Source: Burkholderia aenigmatica
GTDB lineage: Bacteria; Pseudomonadota; Gammaproteobacteria; Burkholderiales; Burkholderiaceae
Length of the DNA: 64,000 nucleotides
Assembly (NCBI RefSeq): GCF_902499175.1
Contig: NZ_CABVQC010000001.1
Span: forward strand, 62,001-126,000
Direction of reading: 5' to 3'
This document shows positions 46,693 to 55,573 of the stretch, piece by piece (the stretch's first letter is position 1; every line of letters begins with the position of its first letter). The notes under the pieces are model-generated. The model saw nothing but the letters and a program-made list of their open reading frames with translations, did not search any database and was not told where the DNA came from. Made by a program: the position numbers and the translations under genes.

Positions 46693-47259
46693 ATGAGCGC
46701 AAAGAGACAGGCCGTCGTCGATACGGCGGCCCGACTATTTTCGGAATTCGGGTATCAGGCGGTAGGTGTCGACAGGATCATTGCGGAGTCGTCAGTCTCC
46801 AAAATGACGATGTACAAGTACTTCCCGTCGAAAGACGATTTGATCGTAGAGGTCCTTCGTCAACGTCAACTGGCCGCCTCCGACGACCTTCTCGCCTATG
46901 TAACCGCACGCAGCGACCCCACAGCGCGAATCGATGCCGTTTTTGAATGGCATGATCTGTGGATCAATGGCCCCTTGTTCTACGGCTGCATGTTTATCAA
47001 CGCAGTAACTGAACATCCTGAAGCTGACTCGGAGATTGCCAAAGCCTCAGCCATGCAGAAAGTCCATCTGCGAACTTTCGTCGAGCAGTTGTTGAAGCCA
47101 CTGATAGGCGAAACCCGGGCTCCGGTCTGCGCGAGCAAGTTAATGATTTTGATTGATGGCGCCATCATCGCCGCTCAGGTCTACGGCAACAAGAACGCGG
47201 CAATAGAGGCGCGAGATGTCGCCAGGATGCTGCTGTCAGAAGCTGGCAAATCTGCTTGA
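46693..47259 (+). CDS. TetR-family transcriptional regulator
   Basis: A 188-residue TetR protein: helix-turn-helix in residues about 5-50 (VVDTAARLFSEFGYQAVGVD, RIIAESSVSKMTMYKYFPSK), then an all-helical ligand domain with WHDLWINGPLFYGCMFINAV and KLMILIDGAIIAAQVYGNK. It resembles the AcuR/NemR-like regulators that respond to small electrophiles or solvents, but the ligand is not predictable. The ATG at 46693 has GGAG seven bases upstream. No intact target is adjacent: the next gene is an IS element, so the regulated partner may have been lost. Confidence 0.9.
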   Translation: MSAKRQAVVDTAARLFSEFGYQAVGVDRIIAESSVSKMTMYKYFPSKDDLIVEVLRQRQLAASDDLLAYVTARSDPTARIDAVFEWHDLWINGPLFYGCMFINAVTEHPEADSEIAKASAMQKVHLRTFVEQLLKPLIGETRAPVCASKLMILIDGAIIAAQVYGNKNAAIEARDVARMLLSEAGKSA

Positions 47260-47382
47260 TGTCGACCCCGGCATGCGTCCCTCGCACGCGACCGGGGAAA
47301 ACGGTGATACGAGCGATTGAGCATAGCCCGTCCAAGCCGGATGAATCCCCTTTCCAGTCATGCCCAAGCAAAGAACTTCAAC

Positions 47383-48477
47383 TGTGGGATTCATAGACAT
47401 CGTTTCAACTAAAATGAAGCGATAGACCGAGAGACCGCCGCGCGATTACGTTGGGTGCGCATGTATCACGAGACCGGCAATGCCGGCCTCGTGTGCGCAC
47501 GGTGCGGCATATCTCGGCCGACACTTCGCAAATGGCTACGTCGCTTTCAGGAAGCTGGCGAAGCAGGTCTCCAGTCTCAAAGCCGTCGTCCACTGCGCAG
47601 CCCAAACCGGAAGGTCTCCGAGGCTGATCGGGCGACGGCGCTCCGATTACGCGCTGAGCGCAAGGGCGCACGGCGGATCCAGAATGAACTGCGACTGCAC
47701 GAGCAACGAGAGCTATCCCTCGCGACCATTCACAAGATCTTGAGCGAGGCGGGTGCAAAACCGTTGGTTCGATCCAGGCGACCGACGCAGCCGAAACGCT
47801 ATAGCCGGCCGGTGCCTGGAGACCGCGTCCAGATGGACACGATGAAAATCGCTCGAGGTGCGTACCAGTACACGGCGATCGACGACTGTTCGCGATTCGA
47901 GTACTGGCGATCTACCCACGCAGAAATGCCCGAAATACGCTGCTTTTTCTTGATCGCGTCATTGAGGAGATGCCGTTCCCGATTCAGCGTATCCTGACCG
48001 ACCGAGGCGGTGAGTTCTTCGCCGAGTCAGTGCAGCGGCGCTTGATGAGCGAGTGCATCAAATTCCGACCGATTCCGCCCCGTTCGCCACACCTCAACGG
48101 CAAGGTCGAGCGTTCACAGCTCACCGACCTCAACGAATTCTGGTCGGATCATCCACCGACCGGGGATGCGATCGACCAACGAATTGAGGAGTGGCAGTTC
48201 GACTATAACTGGCGGCGCCCGCACGGTTCACTTGGTGGCAAGACGCCCATCGATCGTATCGCAGAGTTAAGCGAAATTACACCTCTCGCAGCGGAGGTGG
48301 AAAGTGCCTACGAGGAAACGAAAGAGCGAATTCGGCACCGTGAATGGCGCGTCGACAAGACCCTCGCCGAACATCACCGGCGCGTGGTGGAGCTCGCGTC
48401 TCCTAACGGAGCCTCGAGCTCCACCACGGAACGAAAAAGGCGCACCAAGAAGTGAAACGATGTCCGTGAATCGCACA
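47383..48477 (+). mobile_element. Degenerate IS481-family insertion sequence
   Basis: A 1095-bp element bounded by 25-base imperfect inverted repeats (47383-47407 and 48453-48477) that match at 22 positions; both start TGTG. It encloses one transposase gene that is frameshifted. The bases flanking the repeats show no obvious target duplication, so the insertion is old or has rearranged. The transposase stop overlaps the right repeat, as is common in compact IS elements. Confidence 0.85.
47455..48455 (+). pseudogene. IS481-family transposase, frameshifted
   Basis: The first part encodes the helix-turn-helix region (NAGLVCARCGISRPTLRKWL, RRFQEAGEAGLQ) and the start of the DDE core (DRVQMDTMKI, YTAIDDCSRF). 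Near 47903 one base appears missing: the next frame continues LAIYPRRNARNTLLFLDRVI, then ILTDRGGEFF and HLNGKVERSQ with the second Asp and the Glu. The frame begins without a good start; an ATG at 47414 would fit (MKR-IDRETAARLRW) if one further base were restored. The element is therefore unlikely to transpose by itself. Confidence 0.88.
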
Positions 48478-48506
48478 ATTTAGCTGATGGATAGGTCGTG
48501 ATCACG

Positions 48507-48878
48507 TTACTTCGCGGACTTCGCTCCCTGCGTCTCGGTCACGATCGCTGAAAGCTGCAAGTCGGTCAATTGCTTCATGTCCGCGAAGGCGGCATCTGTT
48601 AACTGTTTGCTTCCGGTACCTTCGCCATGCAATTGATACCCTTTCGGCGAGTACATGAAGAAAAAATAGAATGGCGCTGCTCGACTATCGGAGCTAGCAG
48701 TAAAGACAAGCGATCTCTGATCGTCACAACTATAGACAATCCAAGAGGTCCCGCCATATTGCTTGGTCACGGGACCTGTCTCGCAATTGAAACTTGGAAC
48801 GCTGCCGGCTGCACCAGCGTCAGCAGCGGTCAACAGTCCTAGAAGAAGAAACGACCAGCCATATCTCGCCCAACGCAT
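48507..48878 (-). CDS. Small secreted hypothetical protein
   Basis: The 123-residue precursor has a signal peptide (MRWARYGWSFLLLGLLTAAD, cut after AGA). The mature domain has two cysteines (FNCETGP and YSCDDQ), WIVYSCDDQRSLVFTAS and a charged end (DMKQLTDLQLSAIV, TETQGAKSAK). No family is recognised. The ATG at 48878 has GGGGGAG just upstream. It ends 30 bases beyond the IS right end, so the IS sits immediately downstream of its stop. Confidence 0.7.
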   Translation of the reverse strand: MRWARYGWSFLLLGLLTAADAGAAGSVPSFNCETGPVTKQYGGTSWIVYSCDDQRSLVFTASSDSRAAPFYFFFMYSPKGYQLHGEGTGSKQLTDAAFADMKQLTDLQLSAIVTETQGAKSAK

Positions 48879-48971
48879 GATCTCCCCCAGCAGCGTCGAC
48901 ATCTAATCACTTCGATCGGCACCGAAACCAACACGGCCTCACGTGGAACATACCACGATGGACGTCCCTAA

Positions 48972-49097
48972 CCGATCGCTTACAACGAATTTCCGCTACG
49001 GGAAGGCGATTTCGTGCAGTACAAAACGATGGCCCCGCACAGCGTAGAGAACATCGCGCATGCCGAGACCACCTTGCTGTGGATTGGCACGCCTTGA
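48972..49097 (+). pseudogene. Remnant of a cupin-domain gene, C-terminal end
   Basis: Between an in-frame TAA (48969-48971) and a TGA (49095-49097) the frame reads AYNEFPLREGDFVQYKTMAP, HSVENIAHAETTLLWIGTP. This is the last strand pair of a cupin, as in XRE-cupin regulators or small cupin enzymes. There is no start or N-terminal part, so this is a fragment. Confidence 0.65.
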
Positions 49098-49246
49098 CGC
49101 TCGCCGATTCGAACCAGCGCGCGATTGACTACGCATGCAGGACGGATTCATCCGCGTCGCTCGATTCGTTTATGCCTGCCGCCTCTTGGCGGAATGCTTC
49201 GTTGCCGGAGTAAAGCATCCATTACTCCGGACCTCCGAGCCGGCGA

Positions 49247-50413
49247 TCAGAAACCGTGGTACATGCCGATGTTGACCTGAACCTGGTTACCGCCCGATGC
49301 GGTGTTGCCGAAGTCGGCAACCGAAGCCTGAGCGCCCTGGGCATGAACGTAGCCGCCCATCGCGTACAGCGCAGTGCTCTTCGACAGCGAGTACGTTGCA
49401 CCCAGCGACACCTGGTTGATCGACGCCATCGTGCGGCCTTCAGCAGCCAGCTTCGGTGTGGCCGCGGAACCGTAGACGTACGTATACCCGGTCGCCAGCG
49501 CCAGCGCCGGGGTGACCTGGTACTGCAGGAGGGCACCCAGCACGTTGAAGTGGATCGATGGCTGGCCAGCGTTGCCCTGGTACTGGGCGTTCGAGTAGCG
49601 CAACCCGGCCGTGTACGGACCAATCTGGTATTGAGTCGCGATTTGCGCGATGCCCGCACTCTTGAACGCATTGCCGCCGTTGTAACCCGAGCTCGGATAA
49701 CCCAGCGCACCGCCGAAACTCGGTTGCGCCGTTGCGTTCATCCACCCGTTCTCACCCTGGTTCGCCGCATGGAAGTAGCCGCCGGCGACCGTCAGGCCAC
49801 CTTGGGCGTAGTTCGCAGCCACCGACCACGATTGCCCCGAACCCATCGCACCGGCCACGCCGCCGAACGAATACGCGCCTTCCGCCTGGAAGCCGTGGAA
49901 GACCGGCGAAATGTACTTCACGGCGCTGTTCTGGTTCGTCGTGTTGTCGTTGTTGTCTACGTCGCCCGGGGTCGAGAATGCCGACGCCGAAATGGCGTCG
50001 CCCGTCAGGACTTGCACCATTTCCGTCACGGCGTCGAGCTGGCGCCCCAGGCGCACGGTACCGTACTGATCGGAAGCGAGGGAGACGTAAGCCTGGCGGT
50101 TGAACAACGAACGCGAGGAACCAATGGGCCCCTGGCCGCCTATGCCACCTGTACCAATGTTGAAACCGTTTTCGATCTTGAATATCGCCTTGAGGCCGCC
50201 ACCGAGGTCTTCCGTCCCCCTGAGGCCCCACTTGTTCGAACCTGAGGCACCGCCATCGAGGCCGAACCGCTTGTGGCCGTTGATGTTCGAGGTGTAGCCG
50301 ATACCTGCATCGAGCATGCCATACAGGGTGATCGACGACTGTGCCATTGCTGCCGACGACGCTGCGAAGGCGGCAACAGCGATAACGCTGACGTTGAATT
50401 TCTTGTTTTTCAT
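49247..50413 (-). CDS. OmpC-type general porin
   Basis: A 388-residue outer-membrane porin of the Burkholderia/Neisseria-type family. It has a signal peptide (MKNKKFNVSVIAVAAFAASS, ending AMA-QSS), SSITLYGMLDAGIGYTSN, GSNKWGLRGTEDLGGGLKAI, the LFNRQAYVSLASDQYGTVRL turn and RQLDAV, with amphipathic strands to the terminal phenylalanine of NIGMYHGF. Sixteen-stranded trimers allow diffusion of small solutes. Divergent from it are remnants of a cupin gene and an aromatic-acid carrier, suggesting a former catabolic locus. Confidence 0.95.
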   Translation of the reverse strand: MKNKKFNVSVIAVAAFAASSAAMAQSSITLYGMLDAGIGYTSNINGHKRFGLDGGASGSNKWGLRGTEDLGGGLKAIFKIENGFNIGTGGIGGQGPIGSSRSLFNRQAYVSLASDQYGTVRLGRQLDAVTEMVQVLTGDAISASAFSTPGDVDNNDNTTNQNSAVKYISPVFHGFQAEGAYSFGGVAGAMGSGQSWSVAANYAQGGLTVAGGYFHAANQGENGWMNATAQPSFGGALGYPSSGYNGGNAFKSAGIAQIATQYQIGPYTAGLRYSNAQYQGNAGQPSIHFNVLGALLQYQVTPALALATGYTYVYGSAATPKLAAEGRTMASINQVSLGATYSLSKSTALYAMGGYVHAQGAQASVADFGNTASGGNQVQVNIGMYHGF

Positions 50414-50628
50414 CTGTATTTCACTGTCAGGAGTGGTTTCGGGATTGTTTGAAACGGGTTTTGTTGTATTCGAATGCAGATGACGGCGCACGGCCTGCGC
50501 GTCGTCTCAAGTTGCAACGGCCGGCGTCATATTCGACAAATCGGCATATTCAATTCGATCATTTCGTCATCCTCACAATTTCCTGCGGGAAGGCGCCTTA
50601 CGTGTCCACCCATCCGGCACTCCCCCGA

Positions 50629-51059
50629 TTAGAACAGTCGCGGCGCCCCTACCTGGACGAAAACCGCTTCCTTGCCTCCGTTGTCGCTCCAGCTATACGG
50701 CACCGTGGATTGATCACGTGCCGAGTCTCCTGCATGCAGCACAAACACCTTGCCTTTCAGTTCCAGCGCCACTTCGCCGTCGATCACGCAAAGGAACTTA
50801 CCCCTGGGGGACTTCCGAGTACGTCTTGCCTGCGGGCAGGCATACGAGGATCCACTCGAACTGCCGTCCTTCCGCCGTATTCGCGATGCGTGCGAACAAA
50901 CGTGCCGAATCCGCGAAGCCCAAAAAACTCGAGCGGGTTACCGCGCCCGGCCAAACGCTCCTCCGATGGCATGTCGAAGAAGGACTGCGTCGTGACGCTC
51001 AACACTCGCGCATTACCCGCAAGCGAGTGCGGCGGTGACGAAACCAGAACACGCACCAC
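50629..51059 (-). pseudogene. Decayed cupin-domain gene
   Basis: Three minus-strand frames must be joined. From 51059 one reads VLSVTTQSFFDMPSEERL and AGRGNPLEFFG; a second reads FADSARLFARIANTAEGRQF and EWILVCLPAGKTYSEVPQG. After an apparent one-base loss near 50786 a third reads GKFLCVIDGEVALELKGKVF, VLHAGDSARDQSTVPYSW and VFVQVGAPRLF to a stop at 50629. The last part is a cupin barrel. At least two frameshifts make this non-functional. Confidence 0.7.
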
Positions 51060-51459
51060 CTGCTCCCCAAATCGATCTGGAAATAACGGCCGCCATTGCA
51101 GACTGATTGAGCGTCCAATTCAGCCGCCGGCAACCTGGGCGAACCATTTCGCTGAGCACCGACGCAGCCGGGTCGCGCTTTGCAAGTGCAAAAACCATAT
51201 CAGGAACATAAATCGTCGTCAAAATTAGTTTGATATAAGTTAATCTCGTCTGATAACCTGGCACCGCACCGGGATTTCCCTGATAGGAACGGGCACCAAG
51301 ACAAAGTGTTAGCGAGATTGGCGTCTCGGTTTTGGCTGATCGTGACTGTTTGTTGCCAGGTTTTTGACGAAGCGCTCACGGACCACATACCGCGAGTCCC
51401 CCACGCTGAGGTGGAGGCAGGCCCGCAGTCGGGAGCCAGTCGGTTCAATGGATCGCCCC
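51060..51459. other. Intergenic debris, no gene recognised
   Basis: About 400 bases between two decayed genes. No intact coding sequence; an A/T-rich patch lies at 51200-51260. Confidence 0.4.
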
Positions 51460-51790
51460 TGTCGATCGGTCTCCTGTTGCTGATCGCGCTGGTTCCCCAC
51501 TACGCAGGCGCTGGCCCTCGGTGTACTGCTCAATATGGCAATCGCTGGCCTGTACACGCTGGCGTCTCGAAGCTACCCTGTCTCGGCGCGAACCCGTGGC
51601 GCCGGGCTTCTGCCTGGTGTGCGCATGAAGGCGCGACGCTGTCGCCAACCGTTGCAGGCTGACTGCTGGATGCCCATCGGACGCCCCGCGCAATTGCTCT
51701 TCTTTCATGCCGCCAGCCTGCTGCCGGCGAACATCGCGGTCGTTGCGCTGCTATCACCCCGAGGCCGCGGCAACGACGCCCCTCTGATCT
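51460..51790 (+). pseudogene. Remnant of an aromatic-acid-type MFS transporter
   Basis: Pieces in shifting frames match the last helices of AAHS-family carriers such as PcaK or VanK: SIGLLLLIALVPHYAG, then ALGVLLNMAIAGLYTLASRS and YPVSARTRGAG. A second frame reads GATLSPTVAG, an in-frame stop, LLDA. The first frame resumes with RPAQLLFFHAASLLPANIAV and VALLSPRGR. At least two frameshifts and a stop make it a pseudogene. No N-terminal part is found, so most of the gene has been deleted. Confidence 0.7.
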
Positions 51791-51808
51791 ACAAGGTATC
51801 GAGCTGTC

Positions 51809-53263
51809 TTGAGTTCGTTGAAACAGGCGCTGAACGAAGGACGCTTCGTCTGCGTGCTAGAGGTCGTCCCTCAACAGTCCCCTTCTCGCTTGACCGCGTT
51901 CGAGCAGATCGTGCAACGCGGGCACTTGGCAGGCTGGCCGTTACTGCCATCCTTCGCCGATCGCGTCGGCCTGCACTCCGACATGAGCCCCCTGGACGGC
52001 GCCGGAGCATTGGGAAATCCGGCCACATCCTTGCTGCACTTTTCCGGCAAGGATCGGGAGCGTGCAGACTTGCTGCGCCAGATTGAGTCGATGAGGGCCC
52101 GCGGTCTCGAGCAATTGTTGCTGCTCAGTGGTGACCGCTTGCCAGGCCACCATCCCGGGCAGGCACCCGTGCGCTATCTGGAGTCGGTGCCCGCGCTGCA
52201 GATTGCCCGCGAGCAATGCCCGGACTGGCTGTTGGGCGCCGCGTTGAACCCGTTCAAATACCGCGAAGAAGAAGGCGGCGCACAGTATCTGAAGGCGCAG
52301 AAAAAGCTTCTGGCTGGCGCTGATTTCTTTACGCTGCAACTGGGTTTCGACGCCGCCAAGCATGTTGAAGCCCAGACCTGGATGCGCGCTCAGGTACGCA
52401 TGAAACCCATGCTGGCCTGTGTGATGAGGCTGACCGACAAACGCGCGGCCGCTCTGCAGACCGTGCCCGGCGTCGTCATCACCGAATCCATGCGCGAGTT
52501 GTTGGGCAGGGAGCAGCGAGTATCGCAGGCCTATGCCAGCGCACGAAGCCTCGAGCGTCTGACCCTGCAGATCGTGGGCCTGCAGCTGATGGACTATGCC
52601 GGCGCTCATGTGTCCGGGGTGCATACGCTGGATGAACTGCTTGCGCTGGAGCAGGCGATTACCGAGCAGCGGGACAGCGTGACCTCACTGACCGAGTGGG
52701 ACGAACGATGGCGGGCAAGTTGGCAGATGCCTGGGGCGCCCCAGGTATGCTTCGCTCCCGAAATCGATGCGTGGGAAATGGGGCAATCCGATGTCACCGC
52801 CACCCGCCGGGAGCGCCTGCGACACACGCTGCTCTCTACCGCACATAGCCAGGTCTTCGGTGGCACGGGATGGCTCAGCAGAGCATTTGGCTGGAGCGTG
52901 ACGCGTCCGATATGGAAGATCGGTGTGGCGGCTGATGCGCTACATGCTGTCGAGCGGACGGTCAAACGACCGCTGGTCGGCTGCGATACCTGCGGCAGTT
53001 GCCGCTTGCATGACACCCTCTACGTATGCCCCGAGACATGCCCCAAAGGTCTGGCGAACGGCCCCTGTGGCGGGACCCGGCTCAATCGTTGCGAATTCGG
53101 CGACCGGGAGTGCGTGCACAGTGTCAAATACCGGATTGCCAAATCGGCCAATCAGTTACCGGTACTGGCGCAGACATTGATTCCTTGTATCGAGGCGGGC
53201 AACCGGCACCGCAGCTCGTGGCCTGAATGGTTCGAACCAGAAGAGTCGACGCCAGGACGCTGA
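51809..53263 (+). CDS. Methylenetetrahydrofolate reductase-like protein with MTHFR C-terminal (MetV-type) domain
   Basis: The 484-residue protein joins a MetF-like TIM-barrel region (residues about 1-300: RFVCVLEVVPQQSPSR, LLLLSGDRLPGHHPGQ, GAALNPFKYREEEGGAQYL, ADFFTLQLGFD) to a cysteine-rich C-terminal module. That module reads LVGCDTCGSCRLHDTLYVC, PETCPKGLANGPCGG and CEFGDRECVHSVKYRIAK. This resembles MTHFR_C/MetV proteins that accompany folate C1 chemistry, with cysteines likely binding zinc or Fe-S. The apparent start is a TTG at 51809. It lies beside a methionine synthase cluster, suggesting methyl or C1 supply. Confidence 0.85.
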   Translation: MSSLKQALNEGRFVCVLEVVPQQSPSRLTAFEQIVQRGHLAGWPLLPSFADRVGLHSDMSPLDGAGALGNPATSLLHFSGKDRERADLLRQIESMRARGLEQLLLLSGDRLPGHHPGQAPVRYLESVPALQIAREQCPDWLLGAALNPFKYREEEGGAQYLKAQKKLLAGADFFTLQLGFDAAKHVEAQTWMRAQVRMKPMLACVMRLTDKRAAALQTVPGVVITESMRELLGREQRVSQAYASARSLERLTLQIVGLQLMDYAGAHVSGVHTLDELLALEQAITEQRDSVTSLTEWDERWRASWQMPGAPQVCFAPEIDAWEMGQSDVTATRRERLRHTLLSTAHSQVFGGTGWLSRAFGWSVTRPIWKIGVAADALHAVERTVKRPLVGCDTCGSCRLHDTLYVCPETCPKGLANGPCGGTRLNRCEFGDRECVHSVKYRIAKSANQLPVLAQTLIPCIEAGNRHRSSWPEWFEPEESTPGR

Positions 53264-53484
53264 ATCGAACCCCGGGAAATGATGGCTGGCCAAACACCCA
53301 TGGCCCCACCGAGTTGCCCGGCCAGGCAATCAACGCAGCCGGCATACCAAGCGTGATCGCTACCTCGGCGCCCCTTTTGATGGATTGATGCAGTGCCGCT
53401 TCGGCTCCGGTGCCGAGCGTATTCACCGAGATGGTCAGGCGCTCAATTGATTGACACTTAAAAGAGGCCCGCGGAGGTCAACGC
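53264..53484. other. Short convergent spacer with a possible gene fragment
   Basis: Between convergent genes. A minus-strand frame reads NTLGTGAEAALHQSIKRGAE, VAITLGMPAALIAWPGNSVG and overlaps the 3' end of the MTHFR-like gene; it looks protein-like but is not assigned. Confidence 0.35.
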
Positions 53485-53994
53485 TCAAACCGCGTCATGC
53501 GCGGCGATGTTGCGATATTGCCCTTTGAAATACAGCAATGGCTGCGTAGCAGCAGCCTCTTGCACGTCCAACGCTTTCACTTCGCCAATCACGATCAGGT
53601 GATCACCCGCGGCGTGTTCGGCGTAGATTTCGCAATCAAGCCAGTGAAGGCTGCCGACAATGATCGGGTTACCCAGCGGCGACGCCTGCCATTCGACTCC
53701 GTGCCACTTGTCCGCGCCGCGTCGAGCGAACTGGTTGGAAATCCCGACTTGCTCGTCTGACAGGATGTTGACCACGAATCGACCTGCCTGGCGAATTTTA
53801 GGATAGCTGGCCGAGCTGGACATGACGCTGAACGACACCAGCGGCGGGCTCATCGACACGCTGTAGAACGACTGGCAAGTGAAGCCGATCGGCTCGTCAT
53901 CAACGTGCGATGTAATGACCGTGATACCGGATGCGTAATGCCCGAGCGCTTCGCGAAAGCTCAATGGCTCGATGGCAGTGCTGGAAAGAGACAT
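53485..53994 (-). CDS. Flavin reductase family protein
   Basis: The 169-residue protein is a HpaC/DIM6-type flavin reductase: FREALGHYASGITVITSHVD, EPIGFTCQSFYSVSMSPPLV (flavin-binding loop), FSVMSSSASYPKIRQAGRFV, VNILSDEQ and HLIVIGEVKAL. These enzymes use NAD(P)H to make free FMNH2 or FADH2 for partner monooxygenases. No classical two-component oxygenase lies beside it; the neighbours are mesD and mesX on the same strand about 520 bases upstream. Supplying reduced flavin to the oxygen-dependent MesX step is an attractive inference. ATG at 53994; ribosome binding site weak. Confidence 0.88.
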   Translation of the reverse strand: MSLSSTAIEPLSFREALGHYASGITVITSHVDDEPIGFTCQSFYSVSMSPPLVSFSVMSSSASYPKIRQAGRFVVNILSDEQVGISNQFARRGADKWHGVEWQASPLGNPIIVGSLHWLDCEIYAEHAAGDHLIVIGEVKALDVQEAAATQPLLYFKGQYRNIAAHDAV

Positions 53995-54517
53995 GGTAGA
54001 CACTGAATACCGGGTGCGGCTCGAAAATATCAAGGAAGGCCTGAAGTCGTCAGGTCATTTTGGCTGACTTCAGCGGTTGTCAATTGTGCAAGCGGCCCAT
54101 CGATCAAAATCGACCCGATAGCCCACTCGCTTCTCCGCGCTCGGCCGTCGCGAGCAGGTCGCGGCGACAATTTTGCGCATGACGGGCACACCGCTTCGGC
54201 GCCGACCGGCACATATCGGCGTGCCGGCTTTCTATAAACCCACTCGGCATCCGTGCCGATGTGTGCCGTCGTACCGAAGCAGTACGCGCCAGCCAACCTT
54301 CCGCGGCGCCACCTGATCCGCTTCGATCGTCGACAACTTCCTGCCGGCCTGCTTGTGCTCGTCGGCTTGATCGGAATCGAAAAGGGCCCCTGCTTCATCT
54401 TTACGCGGGAAATCCGGGCGGCGTATTCCAACGGAATCAGGGAGCCCGCTTGAGGCTCCCCCTGAAATCCACATCCGCTTCAATTTCCCGAGCCCCCCTT
54501 CCGACTACAGCCAGGAA
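53995..54517. other. Spacer between mesD and the flavin reductase gene
   Basis: About 520 bases. Two overlapping minus-strand frames occur (54030-54431 and 54232-54483). The second has a natural-looking end (TIEADQVAPRKVGWRVLLRY) but no family is recognised. A hairpin at 54440-54460 is annotated. Confidence 0.4.
54440..54460 (-). terminator. Hairpin downstream of mesD
   Basis: GGGAGCC and GGCTCCC arms of seven bases around a seven-base loop, 58 bases past the mesD stop. Followed on the minus strand by TGATTCCGTT, so only weakly U-rich. Probable terminator. Confidence 0.5.
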
Positions 54518-55546
54518 TTAGTTCGAGATTTCTCGTCGGACGATTTCCGCGCCTGCACTCAAAGCATTCAGCTTGCCTCGTGCGACTGCACGAGACAACG
54601 GAGCCATCCCGCAGTTGGTGCAAGGATAGAGCTTGTCGGCATCGACAAACTGCAGTGCTTTCCGCAAGGTGCTGGCGACTTCCTCGGGCGTTTCAACGGT
54701 ATCCGTTGCCACATCGATCGCCCCCACCATCACCTTCTTCCCGCGAATCAGCTCGATCAGATCCATCGGAACGCGGGAGTTGTGGCACTCCAGCGAAACC
54801 ATATCGATACTGGATTTTTGCAGCTTGGGAAAGGCTTCTTCGTATTGCCGCCACTCCGACCCCAGCGTCTTTTTCCAATCCGTATTGGCTTTGATACCAT
54901 AGCCATAGCAAATATGCACGGCAGTCTCACACTTGAGACCTTCAATTGCCCGCTCCAGGGTCGCAACACCCCAGTCATTCACCTCATCAAAGAAGACATT
55001 GAATGCAGGCTCGTCAAATTGAATGATATCAACGCCGGCAGCCTCCAGTTCCTTGGCTTCCTGATTCAGGATCTTTGCGAACTCCCACGCCAGTTTTTCG
55101 CGACTTTTATAATGATCGTCATAAAGCGTATCGATCATGGTCATGGGTCCCGGCAGCGCCCATTTTATGGGTTGCGTGGTTTGCTGGCGCAAGAACTTGG
55201 CATCTTCGACAAAAACCGGCTTTTGTCGAGCAACGGCACCGACGACCGTCGGCACGCTTGCATCGTAGCGATCGCGAATTCTAACGGTCTTGCGGTTCTC
55301 AAAATCAACGCCGCTGAGGTGCTCGATGAACGTCGTCACAAAATGCTGGCGCGTTTGCTCGCCGTCACTGACGATATCGATACCTGCATGTTGCTGCTCT
55401 TGCAGTGACAAGCGCAAAGCATCTTGCTTGCCCTCAATCAGCCCCTCATCCTGCAATTTCCAGGGCGACCAAAGCGTCTCCGGTTGCGCGAGCCAAGAGG
55501 GTTTAGGCAAACTGCCGGCAGTTGAGGTAGGCAACAGTTTCTTCAC
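54518..55546 (-). CDS. mesD: Core methionine synthase MesD
   Basis: At 342 residues this equals only the catalytic C-terminal half of MetE. Landmarks are TSTAGSLPKPSWL at the start, GIDIVSDGEQTRQHFVTTF, the Asp/Glu homocysteine site in IIQFDEPAFN and AVHICYGYG for zinc. SLECHNSRVPMDLI and KLYPCTNCGMAPLSR with the final zinc cysteine follow. Core synthases lack the folate-binding half. The MesD family is known to make methionine in aerobic bacteria without methylfolate or cobalamin, requiring DUF1852 (MesX) and oxygen; mesX is the gene directly upstream here. The start is a GTG at 55546 with AAGG eight bases ahead. Confidence 0.92.
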   Translation of the reverse strand: MKKLLPTSTAGSLPKPSWLAQPETLWSPWKLQDEGLIEGKQDALRLSLQEQQHAGIDIVSDGEQTRQHFVTTFIEHLSGVDFENRKTVRIRDRYDASVPTVVGAVARQKPVFVEDAKFLRQQTTQPIKWALPGPMTMIDTLYDDHYKSREKLAWEFAKILNQEAKELEAAGVDIIQFDEPAFNVFFDEVNDWGVATLERAIEGLKCETAVHICYGYGIKANTDWKKTLGSEWRQYEEAFPKLQKSSIDMVSLECHNSRVPMDLIELIRGKKVMVGAIDVATDTVETPEEVASTLRKALQFVDADKLYPCTNCGMAPLSRAVARGKLNALSAGAEIVRREISN

Positions 55547-55573
55547 AGTAGATGACCTTGTGTTTTTGATGAA

